DNA of 64,000 nt from contig JAJYGC010000009.1 of assembly GCA_021785195.1 (NCBI GenBank), positions 248,001 to 312,000 on the forward strand, given 5' to 3'. The position numbers and the translations under genes are program-made. Source of the DNA: Nitrospirota bacterium (GTDB lineage Bacteria; Nitrospirota; Leptospirillia; Leptospirillales; Leptospirillaceae). The notes beneath the pieces are model-generated. The model was not told the DNA's origin. It ran no database searches and worked only from the letters and a program-made list of their open reading frames with translations. Shown piece by piece: positions 33,964 through 42,893 of the stretch. Position 1 is the stretch's first letter. Every line of letters starts with the position of its first letter.

Positions 33964-34752
33964 TCAATCCGGGGGGTGCCCCGTCCTTTTGAGATGAACA
34001 AAGAACTTCTCCCGGAATGAAGTTGGGAGGAGGGAGAGGGTGTAGAGTGAAAGGGCCAGGAGTCTTGGAAAGTTGATGACTGGCGGGTTCTTTGCGCTTT
34101 TTTTCCGGATGATTCGTGCCGCCTCCCGCGGATCCATGATAAATGGCATGGGGTAAGGATTGTTTCTGGTCATTTCGGTTCGGATGAATCCAGGATTGAC
34201 CGTGGTTAATGAAATCCCATGGGCAATGAGATCGAACCGCAGGGAACCGCACCAGGCGTTGAGTGCTGATTTTGATGCACAGTACTCCCCGGCTCCAGGA
34301 AGGGGGAGAAATGAGGCCAAACTGGAGATGACGAGAATCTGTCCCCGTTTTCGTTTGATGAGGTCGGGGAGAAAGGGACGTAGGGTGTTTTGCACTCCAA
34401 AATAGTTGACGCCCATGATTTCCCCCTGATCCAATTCGAGGGCTGTGCCGACTGCCCCACGTATTCCCGCATTTGCGATGATTAGGTCTGGGATCCCTGC
34501 AGATGAGATGAAAGATCGAACGGCTCCATTCATAAACTCTTTATCCCTGACATCTCCAGCGAAGAAAAAAGGGATGGCTCCCATTTCGATCAGTTCGGTG
34601 GAGAGTTTTTGAAGCTCGTTTTTCCTGCGGGCAATCATTCCAATCCGGAGTCCAGTCCTTGCCCATTCCAGCACCATGGCCCGTCCCAGTCCAGAGGATG
34701 CTCCGGTGATGAAGAGACTTGTAATGGAGGGGCCATTGGGAGCGGAAGTCAT
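33964..34752 (-). CDS. Short-chain dehydrogenase/reductase
   Basis: About 262 residues from ATG 34752 (AAGGA 6 nt upstream); the listed ORF from 34845 adds an unmatched leader. The classical SDR signatures are present: 'TGASSGLGRAM' cofactor loop, 'NAGIRGAVG' and the active-site Ser in 'ISSLAS' with 'YCASK' (Tyr-x3-Lys). 'NPGFIRTEMT' follows, as in classical SDRs. The C-terminal ~50 residues carry a hydrophobic stretch ('PRLLALSLYTLSLLP') that may anchor it to the membrane, as in DltE/YqjQ-like members. The substrate is unknown. It is divergent from era. Confidence 0.9.
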   Translation of the reverse strand: MTSAPNGPSITSLFITGASSGLGRAMVLEWARTGLRIGMIARRKNELQKLSTELIEMGAIPFFFAGDVRDKEFMNGAVRSFISSAGIPDLIIANAGIRGAVGTALELDQGEIMGVNYFGVQNTLRPFLPDLIKRKRGQILVISSLASFLPLPGAGEYCASKSALNAWCGSLRFDLIAHGISLTTVNPGFIRTEMTRNNPYPMPFIMDPREAARIIRKKSAKNPPVINFPRLLALSLYTLSLLPTSFREKFFVHLKRTGHPPD

Positions 34753-34890
34753 CGGGGTTCCTTGGGTTTCATCGGTTTTGTGTAAGGACCTCCGGCATGA
34801 TAGACTGGCTTCAGGAATAAGTCCAAAAAGACCCATTTTGACCATGAGCAGGAAAATTTCTGCTGATCACCTGAAAGTAGACGACAGAAA

Positions 34891-35865
34891 ATGACCTCAT
34901 CAAAAAACTCCATGTTTTCCCCCCAAAAAACAACCAATATGCCAAATTCCCTGGAAAATGAAACGAGGAGTGGATTCGTTGCCTTAGTGGGCCTACCAAA
35001 TTCCGGAAAGTCCACATTGGTCAACGCGCTCATCGGGGAAAAGATTGCCGCAACATCTCCGGTTGCACAGACAACACGGACGTTGATTCAGGGAATTTTG
35101 AATTCCCCCAAGGGGCAGATGGTTTTTTTTGACACCCCTGGATTTCATCGGCTTCCACATGCGTTCAACCAGCTCATGGGATCGGTCTCCAAGGAAGCGA
35201 TCATGTCAGCGAATGTTGTCGTTTGGGTCGTTAGCCTTGAGCCTTTTCCCTCTCCAATGGAGGTGGAGCGAATGAGGCAAATCCTCCTGCCATCACTGGG
35301 AGGGAAGCCCCTTATTATTGCTGCGACAAAAATGGATCGCCCAAAGTCACAGGGCATGATCCCCAAGCTTCTTGAAATAGAGAAATGGGGATTCCCGGCA
35401 GAGATCATTCCAGTTTCTGGTCTGAAATCGACCAATCTGGACAGGTTTGTTGATTTGGTCCATGCCCATTTGCCCCAGGGAGAACCGCTTTTCAGTCCGG
35501 ACTGGTACACAAGCCAGACCGTTCGGCAGTTGGCAAGGGAATTCATCCAGGAAAAAATCTTCAGGCAACTTCGGGAGGAAGTTCCCCACCAATCTGCCGT
35601 GCTGATTGAAGAATTCGAGGAAGCCGCCAATCCGGGAGAGGTGACACGCATTACGGGATCCATTCTGGTTGAGCGGACTTCACAGAAAGGGATCCTGATC
35701 GGGCAAGGTGGGGAACGAATTCGTGAAATCAGTCAGGCAGCCCGTCTTGAAATTGAAAGTCTGATTGGTGGGAAGGTGTTCTTGCGCCTGGATGTTCGCG
35801 TTTCGGAAGGGTGGAGAGAAAATCCGAGAAAACTCAGGGAGTTGGGGTATATTCCTGACCGTTAG
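34891..35865 (+). CDS. era: GTPase Era
   Basis: A 324-residue ribosome-assembly GTPase. G1 'GLPNSGKST', G2 region 'SPVAQTTRT', G3 'DTPGF', G4 'ATKMD' and G5 'PVSGLKS' (in place of SALxG) are in order. The C-terminal KH domain has 'ILIGQGGERIREI' (GxxG loop) and the terminal 'WRENPRKLRELGY'. The N-terminal ~25 residues before the G domain are unusually long, so a later start (for example Met 17) is possible; none has a strong ribosome-binding site. recO follows 11 nt downstream, an arrangement common in bacteria. Confidence 0.95.
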   Translation: MTSSKNSMFSPQKTTNMPNSLENETRSGFVALVGLPNSGKSTLVNALIGEKIAATSPVAQTTRTLIQGILNSPKGQMVFFDTPGFHRLPHAFNQLMGSVSKEAIMSANVVVWVVSLEPFPSPMEVERMRQILLPSLGGKPLIIAATKMDRPKSQGMIPKLLEIEKWGFPAEIIPVSGLKSTNLDRFVDLVHAHLPQGEPLFSPDWYTSQTVRQLAREFIQEKIFRQLREEVPHQSAVLIEEFEEAANPGEVTRITGSILVERTSQKGILIGQGGERIREISQAARLEIESLIGGKVFLRLDVRVSEGWRENPRKLRELGYIPDR

Positions 35866-35876
35866 GGGACAGTGTC

Positions 35877-36620
35877 GTGGAGCAGGAAGCGCTGATTCTC
35901 CGTTCGGTTCGATTTTCTGAACATGATCGGGTTGTCACCTTTTTTTCGGCTCAGGAAGGTCTTCTGACCGGATTTGCAAAAGGGTCTGCAGGGCTTGGAA
36001 ATCGGTTCGGGGCTTCTTTTGAACCCCTTACCCTTTCCCATATCCTGGGACGCCATCATATTGAAGGGACCCTCTACCGCCTCCACAAGGCTTCAATCAT
36101 CAATGCTTTTTCAATGCTGAAGTCGGATCTTGACCGGTTTTATTGGGCGGGCCTTGCCGTTCGCGTCCTTTTGGGGCTTCTTCCTCCGGCCCATCCTGAA
36201 CCATCCCTTTTTGACCTTACGATCCGCTATCTGAATGATCTGGGAATCAAGGAGCGCTCCCCTGGAGAGTCCTGGCTCCGCTTTGCAAGCCAATCATTAT
36301 CCTTGCTTGGTTACGGGATCCATCCCTCGGAGTGTTTCTCCTGCATGGAAGGTGATGATGGCGGTCGGATCGTCTACCGGGTCTTGGATGGACGCATCCT
36401 CTGTCTATCCTGTTTATCGGAAGAAGGTTTAACCGACTGGGTCCCGACGTCCCTGAAGACGCTTCGACTGTTGGAAAGACTGGGGAATGGGGACAATATC
36501 CCTCACGGGGACATTGCCAGCGCACAATTGGAACCCGCCGCGGGTTTCCTGGACCAGGTGTTCAAGGTGAGAGTTCCGGGCTGGATCGAAATCGCCGCGT
36601 TACCGCTTTCCATCAATTAG
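35877..36620 (+). CDS. recO: DNA repair protein RecO
   Basis: A 247-residue protein with an N-terminal OB fold ('ALILRSVRFSEHDRVVTFF', 'GLLTGFAKGS') and a helical C-terminal domain with the zinc cysteines 'CFSCMEGDD' and 'LCLSCLSEEG'. RecO loads RecA onto SSB-coated DNA with RecR. The start is GTG 35877, right after era. The downstream gene is convergent, so era-recO is a two-gene unit. Confidence 0.92.
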   Translation: MEQEALILRSVRFSEHDRVVTFFSAQEGLLTGFAKGSAGLGNRFGASFEPLTLSHILGRHHIEGTLYRLHKASIINAFSMLKSDLDRFYWAGLAVRVLLGLLPPAHPEPSLFDLTIRYLNDLGIKERSPGESWLRFASQSLSLLGYGIHPSECFSCMEGDDGGRIVYRVLDGRILCLSCLSEEGLTDWVPTSLKTLRLLERLGNGDNIPHGDIASAQLEPAAGFLDQVFKVRVPGWIEIAALPLSIN

Positions 36621-36646
36621 CCGTGTCCGTTTGAATGCTGGGCTGA

Positions 36647-37288
36647 TCAGAATTCGAAGAAGTGGACCCCAAATGAGGTCATGAACATGACAAGTGGTCC
36701 AGATTGGGGGGGAGCATAAGCACCGAATGCCAGTGGCATGGCTCCGATGCTTTCTTCGATGAAGAACTCCTTCAGACTGAAGCCTCCACCCGCTTCAAAA
36801 TAGGGCTCTATGCTTGAGTGACTGTTTCCATAAACAAATTCGAAGGCTGTTCCTGCGGCTGCATCGAAGAAAAAGGTATTTTTCGATGCGGTGCGATAGA
36901 CCACGTGGGAAATCCCTATGGTGATGGGAACAATGGACACGAGCCCGGATGTATTGGCCTCATAGGTTACTTGGTTGATTCCGGGATTTGTGGATGTCGT
37001 AAAAAAATGGGCACCGCCCGACAGTGTTGCAGACCAGTCGGGAATGATTTCCCAGAGTAGCCGGATATCGCCTCCCCCTCCGATGATCCCTTGATTTTGT
37101 AGTGGGGAAATGGGGATGAGATTGATATTTCCCAAAAACTGAAGATCCACTGCCCTGGCCGACTGTGTTGGGAAAATGCCCCAAGTCAACAGGAACATGG
37201 TGAGAGCGATGATGGTTCTGGCGCTTGCCAGAAGATTGGTCCCCCGTGTCAATCCGGAGGGCCCACTCAATAAGGAATCAAAATTCAA
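36647..37288 (-). CDS. Outer-membrane beta-barrel-like protein
   Basis: About 213 residues. The listed ORF begins deep inside the upstream gene; I choose TTG 37288, which forms a TTGA overlap with that gene's stop and has GGGGGGAGG 4 nt upstream. A signal peptide ('TIIALTMFLLTWGIFPTQSARA') is followed by alternating strands ('IIPDWSATLSGGAHFF', 'NTFFFDAAAGTAFEFVYG') and a terminal 'FGVHFFEF', the aromatic end expected for BAM-inserted barrels. The size fits an 8-strand barrel. No family name. It is coupled to the membrane protein upstream. Confidence 0.78.
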   Translation of the reverse strand: MNFDSLLSGPSGLTRGTNLLASARTIIALTMFLLTWGIFPTQSARAVDLQFLGNINLIPISPLQNQGIIGGGGDIRLLWEIIPDWSATLSGGAHFFTTSTNPGINQVTYEANTSGLVSIVPITIGISHVVYRTASKNTFFFDAAAGTAFEFVYGNSHSSIEPYFEAGGGFSLKEFFIEESIGAMPLAFGAYAPPQSGPLVMFMTSFGVHFFEF

Positions 37289-38382
37289 GAGGCCTCCCCC
37301 CAAAGATTGGTTCTGTGGTCCCTGTGTCTGGAATGATAAAATATGCCCTTCAAGAAAAAGGCGATCGAGAAAAGTGCCATTCCCGCAAACAACAATTTTG
37401 GAAATGGCGGGGAAGAGGGCATGGCCCTGACAATCCAATGGCTTCGGGAAAGTGTGCCTGTCATGTTGGGTCCTTTTTCAGGGGACCAGAGGGTCAATCT
37501 GTATCGACCGTCATCGGGAAGAAGAAGAAATGCCTGCGAATGAAATTTGTCGGAAACAATCCCCTCAAACAATGTGGAGATCCGACCGTAGTCACTCCAG
37601 CTGTCGAGCGTGTGCCTTATGACCAGAAGTCCCCCGGTGTTCTGCGAAAGTCCATCCGGAAAGAGACGGATGGGAGGGATTCCATGTCTTCCTTCCGTTT
37701 CCTGAGTCAATACGGAAACGGGTGAAGCCCCATTCTTCCCCGCAATGATGTTCGAGCCCTTCTCCCGAAAAGATGAGAGAGAAAATCCCATCAGAAGAAC
37801 CCCGAAGGATAAAAATATAAAAAAGACCATCCAGACAGATGCTGTTTTTCTGGAAAACTTTAGAAGTTCTGTTGGGGCGATCCCTCGAGCCATCCATCCA
37901 GAACCCCAAGCCAGAATGCTGATGAGTCCTGCCAGAATGAGGTCATTCCGGTAGAGACGCAAAGGAGTGCGCACATTAATCTGAAAGGAAAGAATGATAT
38001 GGTTTTTAATCGGATCCCGAACTCGGATGGTGTATGAACCGGCATCCCAAAGGGAAAGGCGTAGGCGAATTCCTTCTTTTTCAGTCTGGACCGGTACTGA
38101 AAGGATCGTTTCACCTTCTGGCCAGTAGTGGGTTGAAAACAAGGCGGAGCGCATTTTTGTGACATCCAGCAGATAGACGGCGGTGCCAGGATTTTCTGAA
38201 GAGGATGGAAGCAAATTTTCCGGAATCCGAATGGTGACCGGGGACTGAAGCCTCGGCTCTGCCGGGTCCACATATTTTCCAGGGGCAAAGGAGTTTCGGT
38301 AGGAATGAATTGATAGAGCCAGGGAGGAGAAAATAAAAATGGCTACGAACAGGGGGAGTAGAAACAAAAAGACCTTTTTCAT
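37285..38382 (-). CDS. Hypothetical membrane protein with large extracytoplasmic domains
   Basis: A 365-residue protein with an N-terminal signal anchor ('VFLFLLPLFVAIFIFSSLALS'), two central TM helices ('LILAGLISILAWGSGWMA', 'ASVWMVFFIFLSFGVLLMGF') and a C-terminal TM helix ('LLFAGMALFSIAFFLKGIFY'). Between them are two beta-rich domains, each with similar endings ('LRLSLWDAGSYTIRVRDP' and 'LLLPDDGRYRLTLWSPEKG'), suggesting an internal duplication of a sandwich domain. Family unknown. It is translationally coupled to the barrel-like gene downstream, with another barrel gene upstream, so envelope assembly or transport is a fair guess. Confidence 0.75.
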   Translation of the reverse strand: MKKVFLFLLPLFVAIFIFSSLALSIHSYRNSFAPGKYVDPAEPRLQSPVTIRIPENLLPSSSENPGTAVYLLDVTKMRSALFSTHYWPEGETILSVPVQTEKEGIRLRLSLWDAGSYTIRVRDPIKNHIILSFQINVRTPLRLYRNDLILAGLISILAWGSGWMARGIAPTELLKFSRKTASVWMVFFIFLSFGVLLMGFSLSSFREKGSNIIAGKNGASPVSVLTQETEGRHGIPPIRLFPDGLSQNTGGLLVIRHTLDSWSDYGRISTLFEGIVSDKFHSQAFLLLPDDGRYRLTLWSPEKGPNMTGTLSRSHWIVRAMPSSPPFPKLLFAGMALFSIAFFLKGIFYHSRHRDHRTNLWGEAS

Positions 38383-38476
38383 GACGGCCGATCTTTAAAA
38401 GTCCATTGATGGATTTGGCGGTCCGAAACGCACACTCAATCTTTGGAAAAGCTATCCCATTTTTCTCATTCGAGAA

Positions 38477-39496
38477 TCAAAAGTCAAAATATACACCGAA
38501 GGAGACATAATTTTCCTTGAAAAAGTTGACGAGGTCCCCCATGTATGTATACCCATTGAAAAAATCAATGGCTGGGCGCACCTGAAAATAGGCATTGGGC
38601 CGATGGAAGAGCAGTCCGATCTGAAGATCCTCGTCCGGGGTGTAGCCATTGATCCCCCTGGACTCAATGTTGAAGGCAAGGTAGCCTCTGGCGGACATTG
38701 ACTGGATCATGGGGGTGAAGGCTTCAATGCCTCCCAGAAAGATGATGGAATCATTGACGGTGGGGTAATAGTAAAGTCCGATGACCCTGTATGCACCCCC
38801 CGCGTAGATCCGCAGATGGGGAGTGATGTCCCAGGATGGAACGGCCTGAATGATTTCATTTCCGAAGTCGGTAATCTTTGATAGATGCATGATGTTTGTA
38901 TAGTTGTATCCGGTATGGGAGCTTTCATGGTAGAAGAAAACTCGGGCCGAAAACCTACCGAATCTCATTGTGACCGGGATTCCGATGACGTAGTCTGCAT
39001 CTTCCAGATAAGTTGATGACTGAATGATGCTGAATCGGGAAAAGTTGGCGCCCATCACACCAATCTGGATGGACTCATTGATCCCTTCGGTGGTGGATTC
39101 CCACCGGACGATTCCAACGTCGGCACCAAACGTTCCGTTGAACTGGAGAAAGCCTTGGTTTGAAACGGGGATGAAATTGACTGCCGATGTCGGTTGTCTC
39201 GGATCGGCCAGCAAAGGGGTGAAGGGATCCTGGCTCGGAAGATAGGTCAGTCTCCAGAAAGGGTTGGAGGAGTGATCTTTTGATTTTCCGGTGGTTTCCC
39301 CTTTTGGCGTGGAGGTGGAAGAGGTCGACAGATCCTGATCGAGGGTAACATTGTCTGGGGAGGGTGCCGAAAAACCGTCCTGTCTGGCGAACAGAGACAA
39401 AACAAGTGTGGCGAAAGAAATCAGGAGCAATCTGGCGGATATCGAAATGCTGTTTTGCGGTATGTGGGTCATTGATTGGTTGGCAAATGCTTTCAA
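38477..39496 (-). CDS. DUF1207-like outer-membrane protein
   Basis: A 339-residue protein with a signal peptide ('ARLLLISFATLVLSLFA') and a Ser/Thr-rich linker. The barrel-like body opens with 'FTPLLADPRQPTSAVNFIP', which matches the start of the DUF1207 family as I recall it. Many Tyr/Phe-rich strands follow ('FSARVFFYHESSHTGYNY') and it ends 'YVSFGVYFDF', a typical barrel terminus. The function of DUF1207 is not established. It lies upstream of, and on the same strand as, two more envelope genes (94-nt gap). Confidence 0.8.
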   Translation of the reverse strand: MKAFANQSMTHIPQNSISISARLLLISFATLVLSLFARQDGFSAPSPDNVTLDQDLSTSSTSTPKGETTGKSKDHSSNPFWRLTYLPSQDPFTPLLADPRQPTSAVNFIPVSNQGFLQFNGTFGADVGIVRWESTTEGINESIQIGVMGANFSRFSIIQSSTYLEDADYVIGIPVTMRFGRFSARVFFYHESSHTGYNYTNIMHLSKITDFGNEIIQAVPSWDITPHLRIYAGGAYRVIGLYYYPTVNDSIIFLGGIEAFTPMIQSMSARGYLAFNIESRGINGYTPDEDLQIGLLFHRPNAYFQVRPAIDFFNGYTYMGDLVNFFKENYVSFGVYFDF

Positions 39497-39724
39497 GATT
39501 GGGTAACCAGTTCCTCAATCACAAAAGTGGCTTATGTGGTTTCAAGGCGTAACATCATGGAGAACCAATGTGGGAATGACGATCTCCATTGGTAGTTCTC
39601 AAAGTGACCATTCTAAGGGTAGAGCAGTCGGGTTGTCTATTGAAGAGATAATCGTTATCGTCCTTGGACGGACAGGTAGAGGAACGAATTTCGCGCAGGT
39701 GCAAGCATTGAAGGGAAATGCCTT

Positions 39725-40915
39725 ATGGTAAACCGAGTACGTCTTGTACTAAGAAAAGGAGAAGAGAGAAGGGTCCGTTCGGGGCATCTCTGGATCTTCA
39801 GCAATGAAGTTGATCATCTCGAAGGCCTTTCCAGTTCTGGCGAAGCCCCAGAGCTGGTGGATGTGCATTCCCAATCCGGGCATCGACTGGGAACGGGGAT
39901 TTATAATCCCCACACACTCCTCGCTGTTCGACTCCTGCGCCACGGCAATTGGAAAGATTTCAGGGAATACCTTGAAGAACAGATTCTTTCTGCCATTCAG
40001 CTTCCAACCCGTATGGACCACCCTGACCATATGGCCCACCGATTGATCCATTCGGAAGGGGATGGTCTCCCGGGACTGGTCGTCGACCGATTCGGAGACT
40101 GGCTTTCGGTACAAATTACGACGCGTGCCATGGAGTTATATCGAACGGTTATTTTGGAAATTTTGGCAGGGATGCTTTCCCCCAAGGGCATTCGGGTCGA
40201 CAATCATCTTTCCGCTCGGGAAACCGAAGGACTGTCCGTTGGCCCTGACTCAAATTGGGGAGAGGTTCCGGATGTGCTGGAGGTCCCCGTCGGCGGGGCA
40301 ATGATGAGGTTTCCTTTTCAAAGCGGTCAGAAGACAGGATTGTTTCTTGACCAGACTGACAACATCCGTGCGATTACCCCCCTTTTTTCAGGAATGGCTG
40401 TATTGGACGCTTTTTCTTATGTGGGAAGCTGGTCGGTGGGAGCTGCAAGGAATGGGGCCCTCAAAGTCACTGGGTTGGATGAGTCCCAGCAGGCGCTGGA
40501 GTTCTATGAGGAAAACCTGACCCCATTTGCAAAACGTTGCGATGTGCAGTCGGTCAAGGCCGATTTTTTTGGATGGGCTCCTGATGCGGTCAGGCAGGGA
40601 GTGTTGTTTGATGCGGTCATTCTTGACCCACCGGCATTCATCAAAAGCCGGAAAAAAAAAGAGGAAGGCCTCAAGGGGTATTATGCGGCCAACGAATTTG
40701 GCGTATCGCTCGTTCGGCCCGGAGGTATTTTCGTTACGTGCTCATGCTCCGCCTTGTTGGAGTGGGAAGACCTGTTCGGAATTCTGCGGGATGTATTGAG
40801 ACGCAAGAAAAGGGCCCCCCGGATGATCTATCAGGGCAGGGCGTCGATGGATCACCCTCGTGTATTGGCGATGAGTGAACTCGATTACCTGAAGTGTGCA
40901 GCATTCATCCTTTAA
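39725..40915 (+). CDS. RlmI-type 23S rRNA cytosine methyltransferase
   Basis: A 396-residue protein. An N-terminal PUA domain ('RRVRSGHLWIFSNEVDH') precedes an EEHEE-like region ('HRLIHSEGDGLPGLVVDRFGDWL') and a Rossmann methyltransferase with 'FQSGQKTGLFLDQTDN', the SAM motif 'VLDAFSYVGSWSV', 'DPPAFIKS' and 'CSCS'. E. coli RlmI makes m5C1962 in 23S rRNA; the same layout is widespread in bacteria, and site specificity here is inferred. ATG 39725 has AAGGGAAA upstream. It is monocistronic, with typA following under its own promoter. Confidence 0.9.
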   Translation: MVNRVRLVLRKGEERRVRSGHLWIFSNEVDHLEGLSSSGEAPELVDVHSQSGHRLGTGIYNPHTLLAVRLLRHGNWKDFREYLEEQILSAIQLPTRMDHPDHMAHRLIHSEGDGLPGLVVDRFGDWLSVQITTRAMELYRTVILEILAGMLSPKGIRVDNHLSARETEGLSVGPDSNWGEVPDVLEVPVGGAMMRFPFQSGQKTGLFLDQTDNIRAITPLFSGMAVLDAFSYVGSWSVGAARNGALKVTGLDESQQALEFYEENLTPFAKRCDVQSVKADFFGWAPDAVRQGVLFDAVILDPPAFIKSRKKKEEGLKGYYAANEFGVSLVRPGGIFVTCSCSALLEWEDLFGILRDVLRRKKRAPRMIYQGRASMDHPRVLAMSELDYLKCAAFIL

Positions 40916-40974
40916 CCAGCGTTTTGAAAAGGGTCTTGGTTTTGGAAGGATGAAGGTCAAATGATTGACTGTGT

Positions 40975-41004
40975 TTGACCGGTCGCATTCTGTTGCCGTA
41001 CAAT
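40975..41004 (+). promoter_or_regulatory. Sigma70-type promoter of typA
   Basis: -35 TTGACC (40975-40980), an 18-nt spacer and -10 TACAAT (40999-41004), about 48 nt before the typA ATG. Confidence 0.65.
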
Positions 41005-41052
41005 GAGAAGATCGAGTTTTGTAGCGTCTTATTTTGAAGGGAGTTCTTTTTT

Positions 41053-42882
41053 ATGGAAAGCAATACAGCATCTGGTCTTCTCCACATTCGGAACCTTGCT
41101 ATCATTGCCCATGTTGACCATGGCAAGACCACTCTTGTCGATAAACTCCTTCAGCAGGGAAATGTTTTTCGTGCAAATGAAGTGGTTGAAGAGCGGGTCA
41201 TGGATTCGAACCAGCTTGAAAAAGAGCGCGGAATCACCATTCTGGCCAAAAACACTTCTGTGCATTACAGGGATTACAAGATCAATATTGTGGATACTCC
41301 AGGTCATGCGGATTTTTCTGGAGAAGTCGAGCGCATCCTGACGATGGTTGATGGCGTGCTACTGGTTGTGGATGCTTTTGATGGACCAATGCCCCAAACA
41401 CGATTTGTCCTGAACAAGGCGCTTTCTCTGGGTTTGAAGCCGATCGTCGTTCTCAACAAGATTGACCGTGCAGATGCCCGACCAGTCGAAGCCCTCAATG
41501 ACGTTTTCAACCTTTTTATTGAGCTTGGTGCGACTGATGATCAGATGGAGTTTCCGGTTGTCTATGCTTCAGCCAAAAAAGGATTTGCGACCCGGGATCT
41601 CACTCAACCGTGTGAAAATCTGATCCCCTTGTTCGAAACCATCATCAGCCATATCCCACCCCCGTCCGTGGATATGTCCGGTCCATTCCTGATGCAGGTC
41701 ACAAGTCTTGAATACGATTCCTATATCGGGCAACTGGCTCTTGGTCGGATCGTGCGGGGGAGTGTGGTTGCCGGAGAGACCATTGGTCGTGTGGTGGGTG
41801 GGGAGCTGAAAGAAAAGGGAAAGATCAAGAAACTTCTTTCTTTTGAGGGACTGAAAAAGGTCGAGGTTCAATCAGCCCAGGCTGGTGATATCGTGCTGCT
41901 GGCAGCGTTCCCTGATCTCCGCATCGGGGAGATCCTTTCGGATATCAACACCATTGGAGAACTTCCCCCGATCGAGATCGGTGAGCCCACGATTGCAATG
42001 GAGTTTCTGGTAAACAACTCCCCCTTTGCCGGACAGGAAGGAAAGTTTGTCACATCCAGAAATTTGCGGGACAGGCTTTTTCGGGAGATCAAGTCGAATG
42101 TCGCCCTCCGTGTTGAAGAAACGGATAGTCCCGACTCCTTCAAGGTTTCCGGAAGGGGAGAGCTGCATCTGGGCATCCTGATCGAAACGATGAGGAGGGA
42201 AGGGTATGAGTTTCAGGTTTCCCGTCCGAAAGTGCTTTTCAAGGGAGAGGGATCTCAGCGGCAGGAGCCTTATGAATATTTGGTGATCGATGTTGCCGAA
42301 GAATATGTCGGCACAGTGATCGAGAAACTTGGTCCCCGGAAGGGTGAAATGTTGAATATGGCCCCGCAGAAGGATGGGCATGTCCGGCTGGAGTTCCTGA
42401 TTCCGGCAAGAGGACTTCTCGGTTACCGAAGCGAGTTCCTGTCTGACACCCGGGGAACAGGGCTTCTGACCCATACTTTTCACGGATACGCTGATTACAA
42501 GGGAGATATCCCGGGACGCAATAACGGAGCCCTGATCTCGATGGAAACCGGAGAATCCGTTGCGTACGCTCTTGAGAACGTTCAGGAGAGGGGAGTCCTT
42601 TTCCTGGGTGCAGGAATCAGGGTTTACGAAGGAATGGTTATCGGGGCTCACTCCCGTCCAACCGATCTGGCGGTCAATCCCTGCAAGAAAAAGCATTTGA
42701 ACAACATCCGGTCGTCGACGGCGGAAGAGGCCATTGTCCTTATCCCTCCACGCCATTTAAGCCTTGAACAGACACTGGAATTTCTTGAAGATGACGAGCT
42801 TTTGGAGGTTACTCCCGAAAGTTTGCGGATTCGCAAGAAGTTGCTGAGTGAAAATGATCGCAAGCGGTCAGCCAAGAAATGA
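41053..42882 (+). CDS. typA: Translational GTPase TypA/BipA
   Basis: A 609-residue protein of normal length for BipA. The G1 motif 'AHVDHGKTT', G2 'ERGITI', G3 'DTPGHADF' and G4 'NKID' are at the N-terminus. Domains II, III and V follow, and the BipA-specific C-terminal domain includes 'RGLLGYRSEFLSDTRG' and 'ARPTDLAVN'-like 'SRPTDLAVNPCKKKHLNN'. It binds ribosomes and supports 50S assembly and stress growth. AAGGGAG lies upstream of ATG 41053. The cyclophilin gene starts 11 nt after its stop. Confidence 0.96.
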   Translation: MESNTASGLLHIRNLAIIAHVDHGKTTLVDKLLQQGNVFRANEVVEERVMDSNQLEKERGITILAKNTSVHYRDYKINIVDTPGHADFSGEVERILTMVDGVLLVVDAFDGPMPQTRFVLNKALSLGLKPIVVLNKIDRADARPVEALNDVFNLFIELGATDDQMEFPVVYASAKKGFATRDLTQPCENLIPLFETIISHIPPPSVDMSGPFLMQVTSLEYDSYIGQLALGRIVRGSVVAGETIGRVVGGELKEKGKIKKLLSFEGLKKVEVQSAQAGDIVLLAAFPDLRIGEILSDINTIGELPPIEIGEPTIAMEFLVNNSPFAGQEGKFVTSRNLRDRLFREIKSNVALRVEETDSPDSFKVSGRGELHLGILIETMRREGYEFQVSRPKVLFKGEGSQRQEPYEYLVIDVAEEYVGTVIEKLGPRKGEMLNMAPQKDGHVRLEFLIPARGLLGYRSEFLSDTRGTGLLTHTFHGYADYKGDIPGRNNGALISMETGESVAYALENVQERGVLFLGAGIRVYEGMVIGAHSRPTDLAVNPCKKKHLNNIRSSTAEEAIVLIPPRHLSLEQTLEFLEDDELLEVTPESLRIRKKLLSENDRKRSAKK

Positions 42883-42893
42883 AAGGAACCGGA

